From Verrucomicrobiia bacterium (lineage in GTDB: Bacteria; Verrucomicrobiota; Verrucomicrobiia; Limisphaerales; JAYPXF01), in assembly GCA_016779125.1 (NCBI GenBank), contig JADHOF010000007.1, positions 1 to 34,066 of the forward strand: a DNA stretch of 34,066 nucleotides, read 5' to 3'. Position numbers and translations under genes: made by a program. Below the pieces are notes generated by a model. That model was not told the origin of the DNA. It did no database searches and saw only the letters and a list, made by a program, of their open reading frames with translations. This document shows positions 14,564 to 22,900 of the stretch, piece after piece; position 1 is the stretch's first letter, and each line of letters starts with the position of its first letter.

Positions 14564-16401
14564 CTTCTGTCGCGGATCTCTCGATCCGGCTTTTTTCCCG
14601 CGCGCTTCTTGAGTTCGAGGTATTGCGCCAGATATTTTGCCCGGTCTTCTTCCGCCGTGGCCGGGTGTTTGATTCGAATCGGCAGTGTTCGATACAGATA
14701 GCCATCCCTCAGGCTGTCGAGTATCTGACGATACTGTTCCGCCATTTTGGGAATGGGCCGCTGTTCAGTGACCGATTTCGCGATAAGAGACTTTTCGGAG
14801 GCGTGCTCAAAACGGTCGAACATGGGCGTCTTGCCATCCCAGGACCCGGATGAGCGGGCCTCCATGTGGGTGGAGATGATGTGCTGGATTGTCGGGGATT
14901 CGAGCCATTCCAAGTTGGTCTCGTCCAAACATCCGTCGTCGGTGGCCGCCAATTGGAAGAAGAGTTTCAACAGCCAGTCTTCCTGCTTTGAAATCGTTTC
15001 TTCGGGTTCGTTTGGCTCACTTTCCTCGTCTGGAAACGTTTCGGGCCCCCGATTTCTTTCGTTTCTTTCCGCGCGAGGTTGCTGGCGGCGTTGGCGGTCC
15101 AGCTTCGAGAATTCGGTGGACACCGCTTGAGCGGAGACTCCGAATTGGGCGGAGAGTTTTCGAACCCAGGTGTCGCGAAGTACAGCGTCCCCTGCGATTC
15201 CAAGGCGGGCGTGCATCTCCTCGAGAATCGCCCTGCGGCCCCGGTCGCTGGTCGGATCATTGGTGCTGTTGAGCCTTTGGAGGAGAAAGGCGAAATATTC
15301 CGGGGCTTCTCCGATGATGGATTGAAAACGTTCCGTGCCGAATTCGCGGATGAAACTGTCCGGATCGTGGGGCTGCGGCACCTGGACGACCCGAACGGAA
15401 AGCCCGGCTGGGGCGAGCACTTCGATGGCTTTGACGGCGGCCTGCTGGCCGGCGTTGTCCGAGTCAAAACACAAAACCACCTCGTTGGCGTAGCGTTTGA
15501 GGATGCGCGCGTGGTCGGGAGTGAGGGCGGTGCCTTGAGGTGCGACGACGTTTTCGACTCCGGCGATATGGCATCGGATCAGATCCAACTGCCCCTCGCA
15601 AACGATGGAAAAGCCGGCGTCGGCGATCGGGCGCCTGGCCTTGTCCAGCCCGTACATGACGCGTCCTTTTGTGAAGAGCGGCGTTTCGGGTGAGTTCACA
15701 TATTTGGCCGTCTTCGCCTCCGGATCGAGAATGCGGCCGCTGAAGGCGATGACGCGTCCTTGCTCGTCCATGATCGGGAACATCAGGCGTCCGCGGAATC
15801 GGTCGTAGCAGCCATCCCCCTGATCCCGCTCAATGACCAGACCGGAACTCACCATCAGGTCGATCGGATAGTCGCGGCCTCGGGCCCAGTTTACGGTGTC
15901 CTCCCATTCGTCGGGCGCACACCCGAGGCGAAATCGCTCGATCGCCTCATCCGGGACTCCGCGTTGCGCGAGGTAGTCCCGGGCGTTGGCTCCACCGGCC
16001 TCGTTCCTGAGCACCCCTTGCCACCTTCGAGCGATCTGTTCATGGATTTCAAAAAGGGTTTCCTTGAGATGACGCCTCTTGCCCGCCTCGGGATCGTCTG
16101 AGAATTCCAAAGGAATATGAGCCCGTTCCGCCAGACGACGAAGCGCCTCGATGAAGGTGATATTCTCGTACTGTTGGACGAAGTTGAAAACGTCTCCCCC
16201 GGCGTGGCAGCCGAAGCAGTAGTAAGACTCGCGGGCGGGATTGACGTTGAAGCTGGGGGATTTCTCGCGGTGAAAGGGACAGAGAGCCACGAAATTCGCG
16301 CCGGCCTTCTTCATTGGGCCCACGTAGGCACCGATCACCTCGACGATGGGGCTGGCTGCCCGGATCTGCTCCTTGGTGTCTTCGCTGATAATCGCGGCCA
16401 T
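14560..16401 (-). CDS. dnaG: DNA primase DnaG
   Basis: This primase makes RNA primers at the replication fork and works with the DnaB helicase. The 613-residue product has the N-terminal zinc-binding domain with C41, H44, C62 and C65 (LCPFHREKSPSF, YYCFGCHAGGD). The RNA-polymerase core holds the Toprim segments VCEGQLDLIRCH (Glu) and VVLCFDSDNAGQQAA (Asp-x-Asp). A less conserved, charged helicase-interaction region makes up the C-terminus. The start at 16401 gives the standard DnaG beginning MAAIISEDTKEQIRAASPIV; the open frame continues upstream but overlaps the neighbouring gene. It lies 38 nt downstream of the CvpA-like gene on the same strand, not in an rpsU-dnaG-rpoD operon. It ends in CTAG, shared with pilin 2. 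Confidence 0.97.
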   Translation of the reverse strand: MAAIISEDTKEQIRAASPIVEVIGAYVGPMKKAGANFVALCPFHREKSPSFNVNPARESYYCFGCHAGGDVFNFVQQYENITFIEALRRLAERAHIPLEFSDDPEAGKRRHLKETLFEIHEQIARRWQGVLRNEAGGANARDYLAQRGVPDEAIERFRLGCAPDEWEDTVNWARGRDYPIDLMVSSGLVIERDQGDGCYDRFRGRLMFPIMDEQGRVIAFSGRILDPEAKTAKYVNSPETPLFTKGRVMYGLDKARRPIADAGFSIVCEGQLDLIRCHIAGVENVVAPQGTALTPDHARILKRYANEVVLCFDSDNAGQQAAVKAIEVLAPAGLSVRVVQVPQPHDPDSFIREFGTERFQSIIGEAPEYFAFLLQRLNSTNDPTSDRGRRAILEEMHARLGIAGDAVLRDTWVRKLSAQFGVSAQAVSTEFSKLDRQRRQQPRAERNERNRGPETFPDEESEPNEPEETISKQEDWLLKLFFQLAATDDGCLDETNLEWLESPTIQHIISTHMEARSSGSWDGKTPMFDRFEHASEKSLIAKSVTEQRPIPKMAEQYRQILDSLRDGYLYRTLPIRIKHPATAEEDRAKYLAQYLELKKRAGKKPDREIRDRS

Positions 16402-16439
16402 GGCCTGAAATTGATCTGAGGCGAGGCGGAGCCCCGGAC

Positions 16440-17069
16440 TCAGCGCCGCGCGGGAGCCGGGGAAGCGGTGATCATCGCCCAACCAAACCAAGCCCGCAGG
16501 TAGGGGCCGACGAAGGAAGTTTGAAACACAGCGCCGTTGATCATTCCGACAGTCGGAAAGAGGGCCGAGCCGAGTTCCTTGATCTGGGATTCCCGTTGGG
16601 CGCGAATCTGTTCGACAGTGTAGATGCGGCCGTTTAGCAGGGAGAGGACGGTGAGGAGAATGCAGAACGATTTTAGCGCCCCGGCGGCGATTCCGAGTGG
16701 GGTTTCCGTTTTGCCGAACCAGTCGGAGTCTCGAAGCTGGGCGTGACCTTTCCCTTTCAGGAACGCGAATACGCCCCAGATGACAACAATCCAGATCGTT
16801 GTCCCGATCATGTGGCTCCAATAGGAGGAGAGTTTCAGTATCAGCATCAGGAAGCTGCCCAAGAGGTCTCCCATGGTGCCGCCGGCCAGTCCGATCAGGA
16901 TCCATTGGCCGAGAGGAACGTGTTCGCCGGACAGCCCGTTCGCTTTGCCGCGATAGCCTCCGTAGATGACCGAGGCCAAAAAGACGGCGTCAAACCAGTT
17001 GAGCGGCAGACCGGCTACGGCCAGGAACTGGATCGGAACGGGGGTAAGTTGGAGCAAGGCTGTCAGCAT
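16440..17069 (-). CDS. CvpA-family integral membrane protein
   Basis: This is a 209-residue membrane protein with about four transmembrane segments. The N-terminal part has the CvpA pattern NWFDAVFLASVIYGGYRGKA with its conserved Asp and spaced glycines, and then GLAGGTMGDLLGS and a GAALK-like segment (GIAAGALKSFCILLTVLS). CvpA proteins are poorly understood; in enterobacteria they are linked to colicin V production and bile or envelope stress tolerance. The ATG at 17069 is preferred; a TTG at 17090 is an alternative. The gene is immediately upstream of dnaG and probably co-transcribed with it, with the TPR protein gene further upstream. Confidence 0.72.
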   Translation of the reverse strand: MLTALLQLTPVPIQFLAVAGLPLNWFDAVFLASVIYGGYRGKANGLSGEHVPLGQWILIGLAGGTMGDLLGSFLMLILKLSSYWSHMIGTTIWIVVIWGVFAFLKGKGHAQLRDSDWFGKTETPLGIAAGALKSFCILLTVLSLLNGRIYTVEQIRAQRESQIKELGSALFPTVGMINGAVFQTSFVGPYLRAWFGWAMITASPAPARR

Positions 17070-17136
17070 TCGTTGTCTCGAAACTAGCAATCGACCCCGG
17101 AAACAAAAGGGTGAATTGGTCGCCGCGCGGTCTTGA

Positions 17137-18861
17137 TCAGTGCGATTTCAACCAGTAACGGATTGCCGTCCCCTGAGAATGGGCCGGATTGAGTTGAAGT
17201 ACGGCTTCGTAGTGATCCCGGGCCTTGGGCAACAGGCCGAGGTTCTTGTCGTAAAGCGTGGCGAGCAGGAGATGTGCCCGGACGTCCGACGGATCTTGTT
17301 GAAGCAGTTTTTCCAATTCGATCGCGGCGTCCCGGTGATAGTCCTTCGCGCTCAAAAGCAGGGCGAAGTTGTAGCGGGTTGCGGCGGACTGCGGCTGTAG
17401 CGCCAAGGCGGTTTCGTAGGCGACCGCTGAGCGGAGGAAGTCCTTTGCCTCCGCGGCGGCCAGTCCGAGATTGTGGTAGGCCTCGAAGTAGGCACCGTCC
17501 CAATGAATGGCTCGCTGGTAGGCCGCGATGGCGTCCGAGTAGCGACCCAGGCGTTGCAGGCGCCGTCCGTCGTCGAAAAAGGGCTTGGCCTTGTGCCGGA
17601 ATCCCGGGGAGGGAGCAGGCGGGTTGTAATAGGCGTAGTTGAGACCGCCGTAGCCGGGGATGATCTGCTCACGCGAGGTGTCCGGAGGTGAGGGCGGGGG
17701 TGGAGGTGTGGATCGGGTCGATTGTCCCAGCGCCATGGCAACTTTTTCTGCGAGCGCGATGGGTGTGGAATTTGAAGATTCCAGCGAGGGGCTCTGGGCC
17801 GGCGGGGGCGTCGTCGTCACGGTTACTGTCGATGGAGCAGGGACGGTCGGGCTGGACGCCCGGATTTTGGACGGGGGAGCAACGACGGGTTTGGGCGGTG
17901 GCACGGATTCTTGGGGAGGTGGACGGGTCACAGCTTTCGCGACCACAACCGGCGGCTTCGGTGCTTCTGCTTGAGGCGTCGGGGGTGACGGGATCTTCGT
18001 GCGGGTGATGGGGGCGGATTCCTCTCGCGTGACGGTTGCCGGTGCTTGCGTTTTCGCTTCTTTGGGAGGGATTGGAGGCGGAACCGGAAGGGTCGGGCGG
18101 GGATTCAGCTCGAGATCCAACTGGCGCTCCAGCCGGCTGATTGCGTCTCCGAACAAGGGTTCGGAGGAAAGGTCCAGGTATTCGCGGTATTTCTCCAATG
18201 CGTACGGGCGCGGATCGTTCGTGTCCCGAGGAAGATAGAAATGTGCAATCAGCGCGGCATTGTAAACGGCGGGCGGGTAATCGACCTGGTACCGCAAGGC
18301 CTCGCGAAACGCGTTGAAGGCGGCCATGTGATTGCGCCGGTAAAGCTCGATGACGCCGATGGAATTCCAGACCACCGGCTGGGCCGCGTCCAATCGCAGC
18401 GCGGTTTCAAAGCTTTCATGCGCGGCGTCCCATTTTCGCGAACGCCATTCAGCCAGTCCGCGCCGGACCCATCCGCCGGGGCGGGAGGGTTCCAGCTCGG
18501 TGTATGCGGCGAATTCCACGGCGGCCATCTCCGCCTGATTGATCTCCAGCAGAAGGGAGCCAAGGTTGAATCGGGCGGGAGCGAGATCGTAGTTTAGCTT
18601 GAGGGCCTGACGGTAGGATTGAACGGCCGGGTTGTATTCCCGAGCCCAGTGATAGGCCAAACCGAGGTGATTCCATGCTTGCGGGTTGTCGGGAAGCAGG
18701 GACGTGGCCTCGCGAAGGGATTCGATCGCTCCCGCGTAACGGCCTTCCGCAATCATCCGCTCACCTCGCAGGAGGGCGGCCGGGCCCGGCGGGTCGCAGG
18801 CCTGCCATGTCAGCGCGAGGAGCGTGACGATGAACAGACTGCCTTTTTTAATGGCTCGCAT
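17137..18861 (-). CDS. Exported tetratricopeptide repeat protein with Pro-rich linker
   Basis: The 574-residue product has an N-terminal hydrophobic export signal followed by Cys (LLALTWQACDPPG). This could be a lipoprotein site, but the box is not canonical. TPR units occupy about residues 35-230 (for example AWNHLGLAYHWAREYNPAVQ and VWNSIGVIELYRRNHMAAFN). Residues 254-424 form a Pro/Thr/Ser/Val-rich linker with many PPP runs. A second block of TPRs fills about 430-574 (AYHNLGLAAAEAKDFLRSAV and similar). TPRs mediate protein-protein contacts, and the partner is unknown. The ATG at 18861 is chosen because it begins a short basic n-region; 18879 is also in frame. It faces the DUF362 gene divergently with a very short spacer. 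Confidence 0.85.
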   Translation of the reverse strand: MRAIKKGSLFIVTLLALTWQACDPPGPAALLRGERMIAEGRYAGAIESLREATSLLPDNPQAWNHLGLAYHWAREYNPAVQSYRQALKLNYDLAPARFNLGSLLLEINQAEMAAVEFAAYTELEPSRPGGWVRRGLAEWRSRKWDAAHESFETALRLDAAQPVVWNSIGVIELYRRNHMAAFNAFREALRYQVDYPPAVYNAALIAHFYLPRDTNDPRPYALEKYREYLDLSSEPLFGDAISRLERQLDLELNPRPTLPVPPPIPPKEAKTQAPATVTREESAPITRTKIPSPPTPQAEAPKPPVVVAKAVTRPPPQESVPPPKPVVAPPSKIRASSPTVPAPSTVTVTTTPPPAQSPSLESSNSTPIALAEKVAMALGQSTRSTPPPPPSPPDTSREQIIPGYGGLNYAYYNPPAPSPGFRHKAKPFFDDGRRLQRLGRYSDAIAAYQRAIHWDGAYFEAYHNLGLAAAEAKDFLRSAVAYETALALQPQSAATRYNFALLLSAKDYHRDAAIELEKLLQQDPSDVRAHLLLATLYDKNLGLLPKARDHYEAVLQLNPAHSQGTAIRYWLKSH

Positions 18862-18891
18862 CCGGGTTGCTGGTACCATTCGTCGCCAGTA

Positions 18892-19956
18892 GTGTCAAGA
18901 AACCCCCCTAAATTGAGCGTGTTTACATCGATTTTGCTCGCGACCGGCGTTTTGGCGGCAGCCGAGCCGGCACCCATGATGAGCGCCAAGGAAGCGCCGG
19001 TTTCGCGTGCTCGCGTCGTTATAACGGAAGATGCGGAGGCGACGTCGGCCTTCGTTCCACAGGCGGCGGCGGTGGGGCGTTTGTTCCGGTCGGGACTTCG
19101 GCATTGGACCGGGAAAGATTCCGATCGCGCGGCGTGGTTGAGGTTGATCAAACCTTCCGACGTCGTGGGTATCAAGGTTCACAGTGCTCCGGGGGAGATT
19201 ATCGGCACCCGACCGTTGTTGGTGGCCGCGATCGTTGAAAGTCTGATCAACGCCGGTTTCAAGCCGGACCAGATCGTCGTCTGGGACAAGTTTCGAAGTC
19301 ACCTGCGGCTGGCCGGTTTCTTCGAGCTTCAGCAGAAATACGGTGTTCGCGTGGAGGGCTCCTCTGAATTCGGCTGGGACGAATCGGCCCACTATGAAAA
19401 CTCGCTGGTGGGCAAGCCGGTTTGGGGAGACTTGGAATTTGGGCGCAGCGGCGGCGAGATTGGGAGGAAATCCTACTATTCCCGCCTCGTGACGCGGGAA
19501 ATCAAGCGGCACATCGTGGTGGTGCCGCTGCTCAATCACAACGTGGCCGGTGTCGCGGGCGGACTGATGAGCCTCGCGCTTGGAAGTGTGGACAATTCCA
19601 TTCGTTTTGAAACCAGGCCGGCAGCAATGGCGGAGGCGGTGCCGGAGATCTTCGGCAGGCCGGAGATTTTCGATCATTTGGCGTTAGTGGTGGTGGACGC
19701 CCTGCTTTGCCAATATCAGGGGGAGGAAAACAGTCGGCTGCACTACTCGAAGTCGTTGAACCAGCTTCGATTCTCCAACGATCCGGTCGCGCTGGACGTG
19801 CTCTCGCTGCACGAGTTGGAAGCGCAGCGTGAAGCGGCCGGACTGCCCGCCCGGATCTTTCCCCGGGATCTCTACCGCAACGCGGAGTTGCTTCAACTCG
19901 GGGTCGCGGATCCGCGGCGATTGCTGGTGGAACGGGCGCCTTTTGCTGCGCCTTGA
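18892..19956 (+). CDS. DUF362-family exported protein
   Basis: The roughly 354-residue product carries the DUF362 signature: VVGIKVHSAPGEIIGTRPLL, ESLINAGFKPDQIVVWDK and later VVPLLNHNVAGVAGGLMSLA. The biochemical role of the family is unknown. No ferredoxin-type cysteine cluster, seen in some family members, is present. The start is uncertain because there is no ATG near a sensible N-terminus. GTG at 18892 gives a plausible signal peptide with an Arg and a Lys before the hydrophobic core (FTSILLATGVLAAAE). TTG at 18913, GTG at 18919 and ATG at 18976 are alternatives. The gene is divergent from the TPR gene and converges on the giant gene with one base between the two stop codons. Confidence 0.8.
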   Translation: MSRNPPKLSVFTSILLATGVLAAAEPAPMMSAKEAPVSRARVVITEDAEATSAFVPQAAAVGRLFRSGLRHWTGKDSDRAAWLRLIKPSDVVGIKVHSAPGEIIGTRPLLVAAIVESLINAGFKPDQIVVWDKFRSHLRLAGFFELQQKYGVRVEGSSEFGWDESAHYENSLVGKPVWGDLEFGRSGGEIGRKSYYSRLVTREIKRHIVVVPLLNHNVAGVAGGLMSLALGSVDNSIRFETRPAAMAEAVPEIFGRPEIFDHLALVVVDALLCQYQGEENSRLHYSKSLNQLRFSNDPVALDVLSLHELEAQREAAGLPARIFPRDLYRNAELLQLGVADPRRLLVERAPFAAP

Positions 19957-19957
19957 A

Positions 19958-22900
19958 TCAAGGGCGTCGGAGGCGGAAGAACTGAAGGTTGGTCGATACG
20001 GTGTTCGTAAGGTAGAAGCGGTCTCCGACCAAGACGGGGGTTCCGATTGAGCTTTGCCAATTGGTGCCGCGAAGCGCCTCGCCATTCTTTTCCAACAGGA
20101 AACCCGGCCAGAAACCCGGCCATGATAGGACGAGTTCGTTGTTTCCATTCACCTGAACGGTGATGTTTGGAGGCGACACCAGACGGGTCACGAACGCGTT
20201 GTCCTGCCCTGTGCTGGTGGTGGAATTGCCGCCGGCCACCAGCGTGCCCCGGAAGCTGCCGGTGAACACCCCGTTGCCGAGTGCGTCAACGGCGATGCCG
20301 CGACCGCTTTCCCCGCCGATGTCGTCCCCGCCGGCCTGCTGCATGAATTCGACCGTGCCGTCGCGCCGCAGGCGCAGCGCGAAAATGTCGCTTGTGTCCG
20401 CGATGCTGACACTGCTCTGCGTGCCGAAGGTGGAATTCCCCTGATAGGATCCGGTGATGTAAATATTGCCCATCGGATCAATGGCCACGTCGTCGGCGCT
20501 GTCGCTGGACGCTCCTCCGAATCCCTGCGCCCAATGCAGACCTCCGGCACTGTTGAAACTGGCCGCGTAGGCGTCCGGCAAAAGCCCGCCTGTGCTGCGA
20601 AGAACGAGTCCTCCAAAATCGTTTGTCCGGCTGAATTGGCCGACCGCCACCAGACCGTCGGGGCCGGTGGCCAAACCGCGAACATCGTCCTGCCCGGCGG
20701 TTCCAATCTGCTTTATCCAGACGAAGCTGCCATCGGCGAGGTATTTCGCGATGAAACCGTCTTGGAAACCGCGATTGGACAGGTTCGTATTCGCCACGGC
20801 GAAAGTGAGGCTGTTGAATCGTCCGCCGAGATACACGCCGCCGGAGGGATCGGTTGCCACGGCGACGGCCGCGTCCTGATTCGCCGCGTTGCCGCCACCG
20901 GATTTGCGAGCCCAGACGGGGTTGCCGGCGAGGTCGTAGCGGGCCAGAAGGACGCTGCCCGTGGAGGTCAGCGGGATTCCGGCAAAAGTCGTGATGAACG
21001 ACTGGCCGGCGACATACAGGTTTGTGCCGCCCAGCGCGATGCTATAGCCGTAGTCAGAATTGGCGACAACACCCTCGGATCGCAGCCAGATCGGCGTGCC
21101 CGCGTTGTTGAATCGTCCCACAAACAGATCCGCGAAGGAGGCTGCGTCCTGGTTGGTCAGATTCTGTCCGCCGAAACTGGCGACGCCTTCGAATGAACCC
21201 GTGATGAAGAGGTCCCCGTTCGTGGTGACCACGATGTCGCTCGCGGAATCGTAGCCGGGTCCGCCGAAGCGTTTCGCCCAATCGACCCCCCCGTCGGGTG
21301 AGAAACGGACCAGGAAGATGTCGTCACGTCCGGCGCTGACCAGTGTGTTGGTGCCGAAGGTGGCCGTTCCCTGAAAGGTGCCGACCGAGTAGACGGCTCC
21401 GGTTCCATCGACGCCGACCGCGTTGCCGCTATCCGCGCCGGCTCCGCCCAGGTTGCCAACCCACGGGAGCAACGCGCGTTCGAGCACGATCTCAACCCGG
21501 GCCAGTCGGCTGGTTGCCACGCCGAAGGCGTTGGAAAGTGCAACGGCGTAGAGGCCCACGTTCGCCTGCTGCAGGTTTGTGACGGAGAGCGTCGTGCCGG
21601 TTTCACCCGGCAGCGGGATTCCGTTTTGCATCCATTGATAGGTTATCGTCGGGCTGCCGATCGCGGCGACGGTCATGTCGAAGCGCCGGCCGATCGTCTG
21701 GAATTGGTTTTGTGGCTGGAGGGTGATGATGGGAGGCGAATCGACCGCCAGAGTGACCGGAGGATTTGTCGCCGAACCGAGGGCGTTCGTGACGATCACC
21801 GTGTACTGGCCGGCGTTTGTGAATTGCACGGCCGGGAAATGCAGATTCGCGGCGACAGCCGAGGGGATGATCTGCCCGTTGAACAGCCAGATGTAGTCGA
21901 ACGGCGGTTTGCCGGAAACGGAAACATCGAGATTAACCGTTTCGCCCACGCGAACCCGCAGGCCGGGAGTGATCGTGAAATTCGTGATCACAGGGGGGGT
22001 GGCGACGGAGAGATTGACCAGTCGACTGAAAATGGTCGCGTGCGCGTTTGCCACGATCACCTCGTAGTTGCCCGTGTTTGTGGCGACGACGTTCGTGAGG
22101 GAGAGCTGCGGGCCGGTCTGATTTGCAAGAGGCAGGCCGTTGTGACGCCACTGGTAAAAGAGCGGTCGCTCGCCTCCCGCGAGGATTTCGAAAGACGCGG
22201 TCGCCCCTTTGTCCACCACGATATCGTTGGGTTGAAGGAAGACAAACGGGGTGGTGGACGACAGCACGGTCACCTGGGCGACACGCGACGTCACCGATCC
22301 GAGGATGTTGGTCACGATGACCTGATAGTCTGCGGAATCGGCCGAGGAAAGGGCGGGGAGAGAAAGGGTCGGGCCGTTGGCACCGGTGATCGCAGAGCCA
22401 TTCTTGTACCACTGGTAGGAGAAGGGGCGCGTGCCCAGGACATCCACTCCGAGTTGCTTGGTGTCCCCAAGTTTGGCGACGACGTCGCCCGGTTGCGACG
22501 CGATGGAGGGTGCGCCGGAACCGGATCCGGTGACAGTCCCGAACGCCCCCGAGTAAATCACGTTCGTGTTGATGGTGGGGATCGCGTTGCTGAGGCTGTT
22601 GATAATCGCGAAATTGCCGCTGGCTCCGTCAATTTGAAGAACGTGCCAATACCCCCCGTTTCCGACTGTCGGAGGAGTGATTGTCCCGACCAATCCCTTG
22701 TGGTTATAGACCTCCACTTTCGCCCCGTTGACGGGGAAGGTACCGACGCCGGCGGTTACGAATGTTGAGAAATCGTGAATCCAATAGCTGTATATGCCCG
22801 GAAGCACATTTGTGATGGTGATCGTTTCAGGGCCGAAACCAAATGTCGCATCGACGTCAAGACTCGCGAACGGATACGCCACCAGACTGCCGCGATTCGT

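Noticed and set aside
19951-19963. Palindrome CCTTGAATCAAGG at the converging stop codons as a bidirectional terminator
   Set aside because: The arms are 6 bp with a single-base centre, too tight for a hairpin, and no T-run follows on either strand.
21626-22768. Long plus-strand open frame inside the giant repeat gene (380 codons)
   Set aside because: It is antisense to the Ig-like domains, with a composition typical of a reverse-strand shadow and no convincing start.
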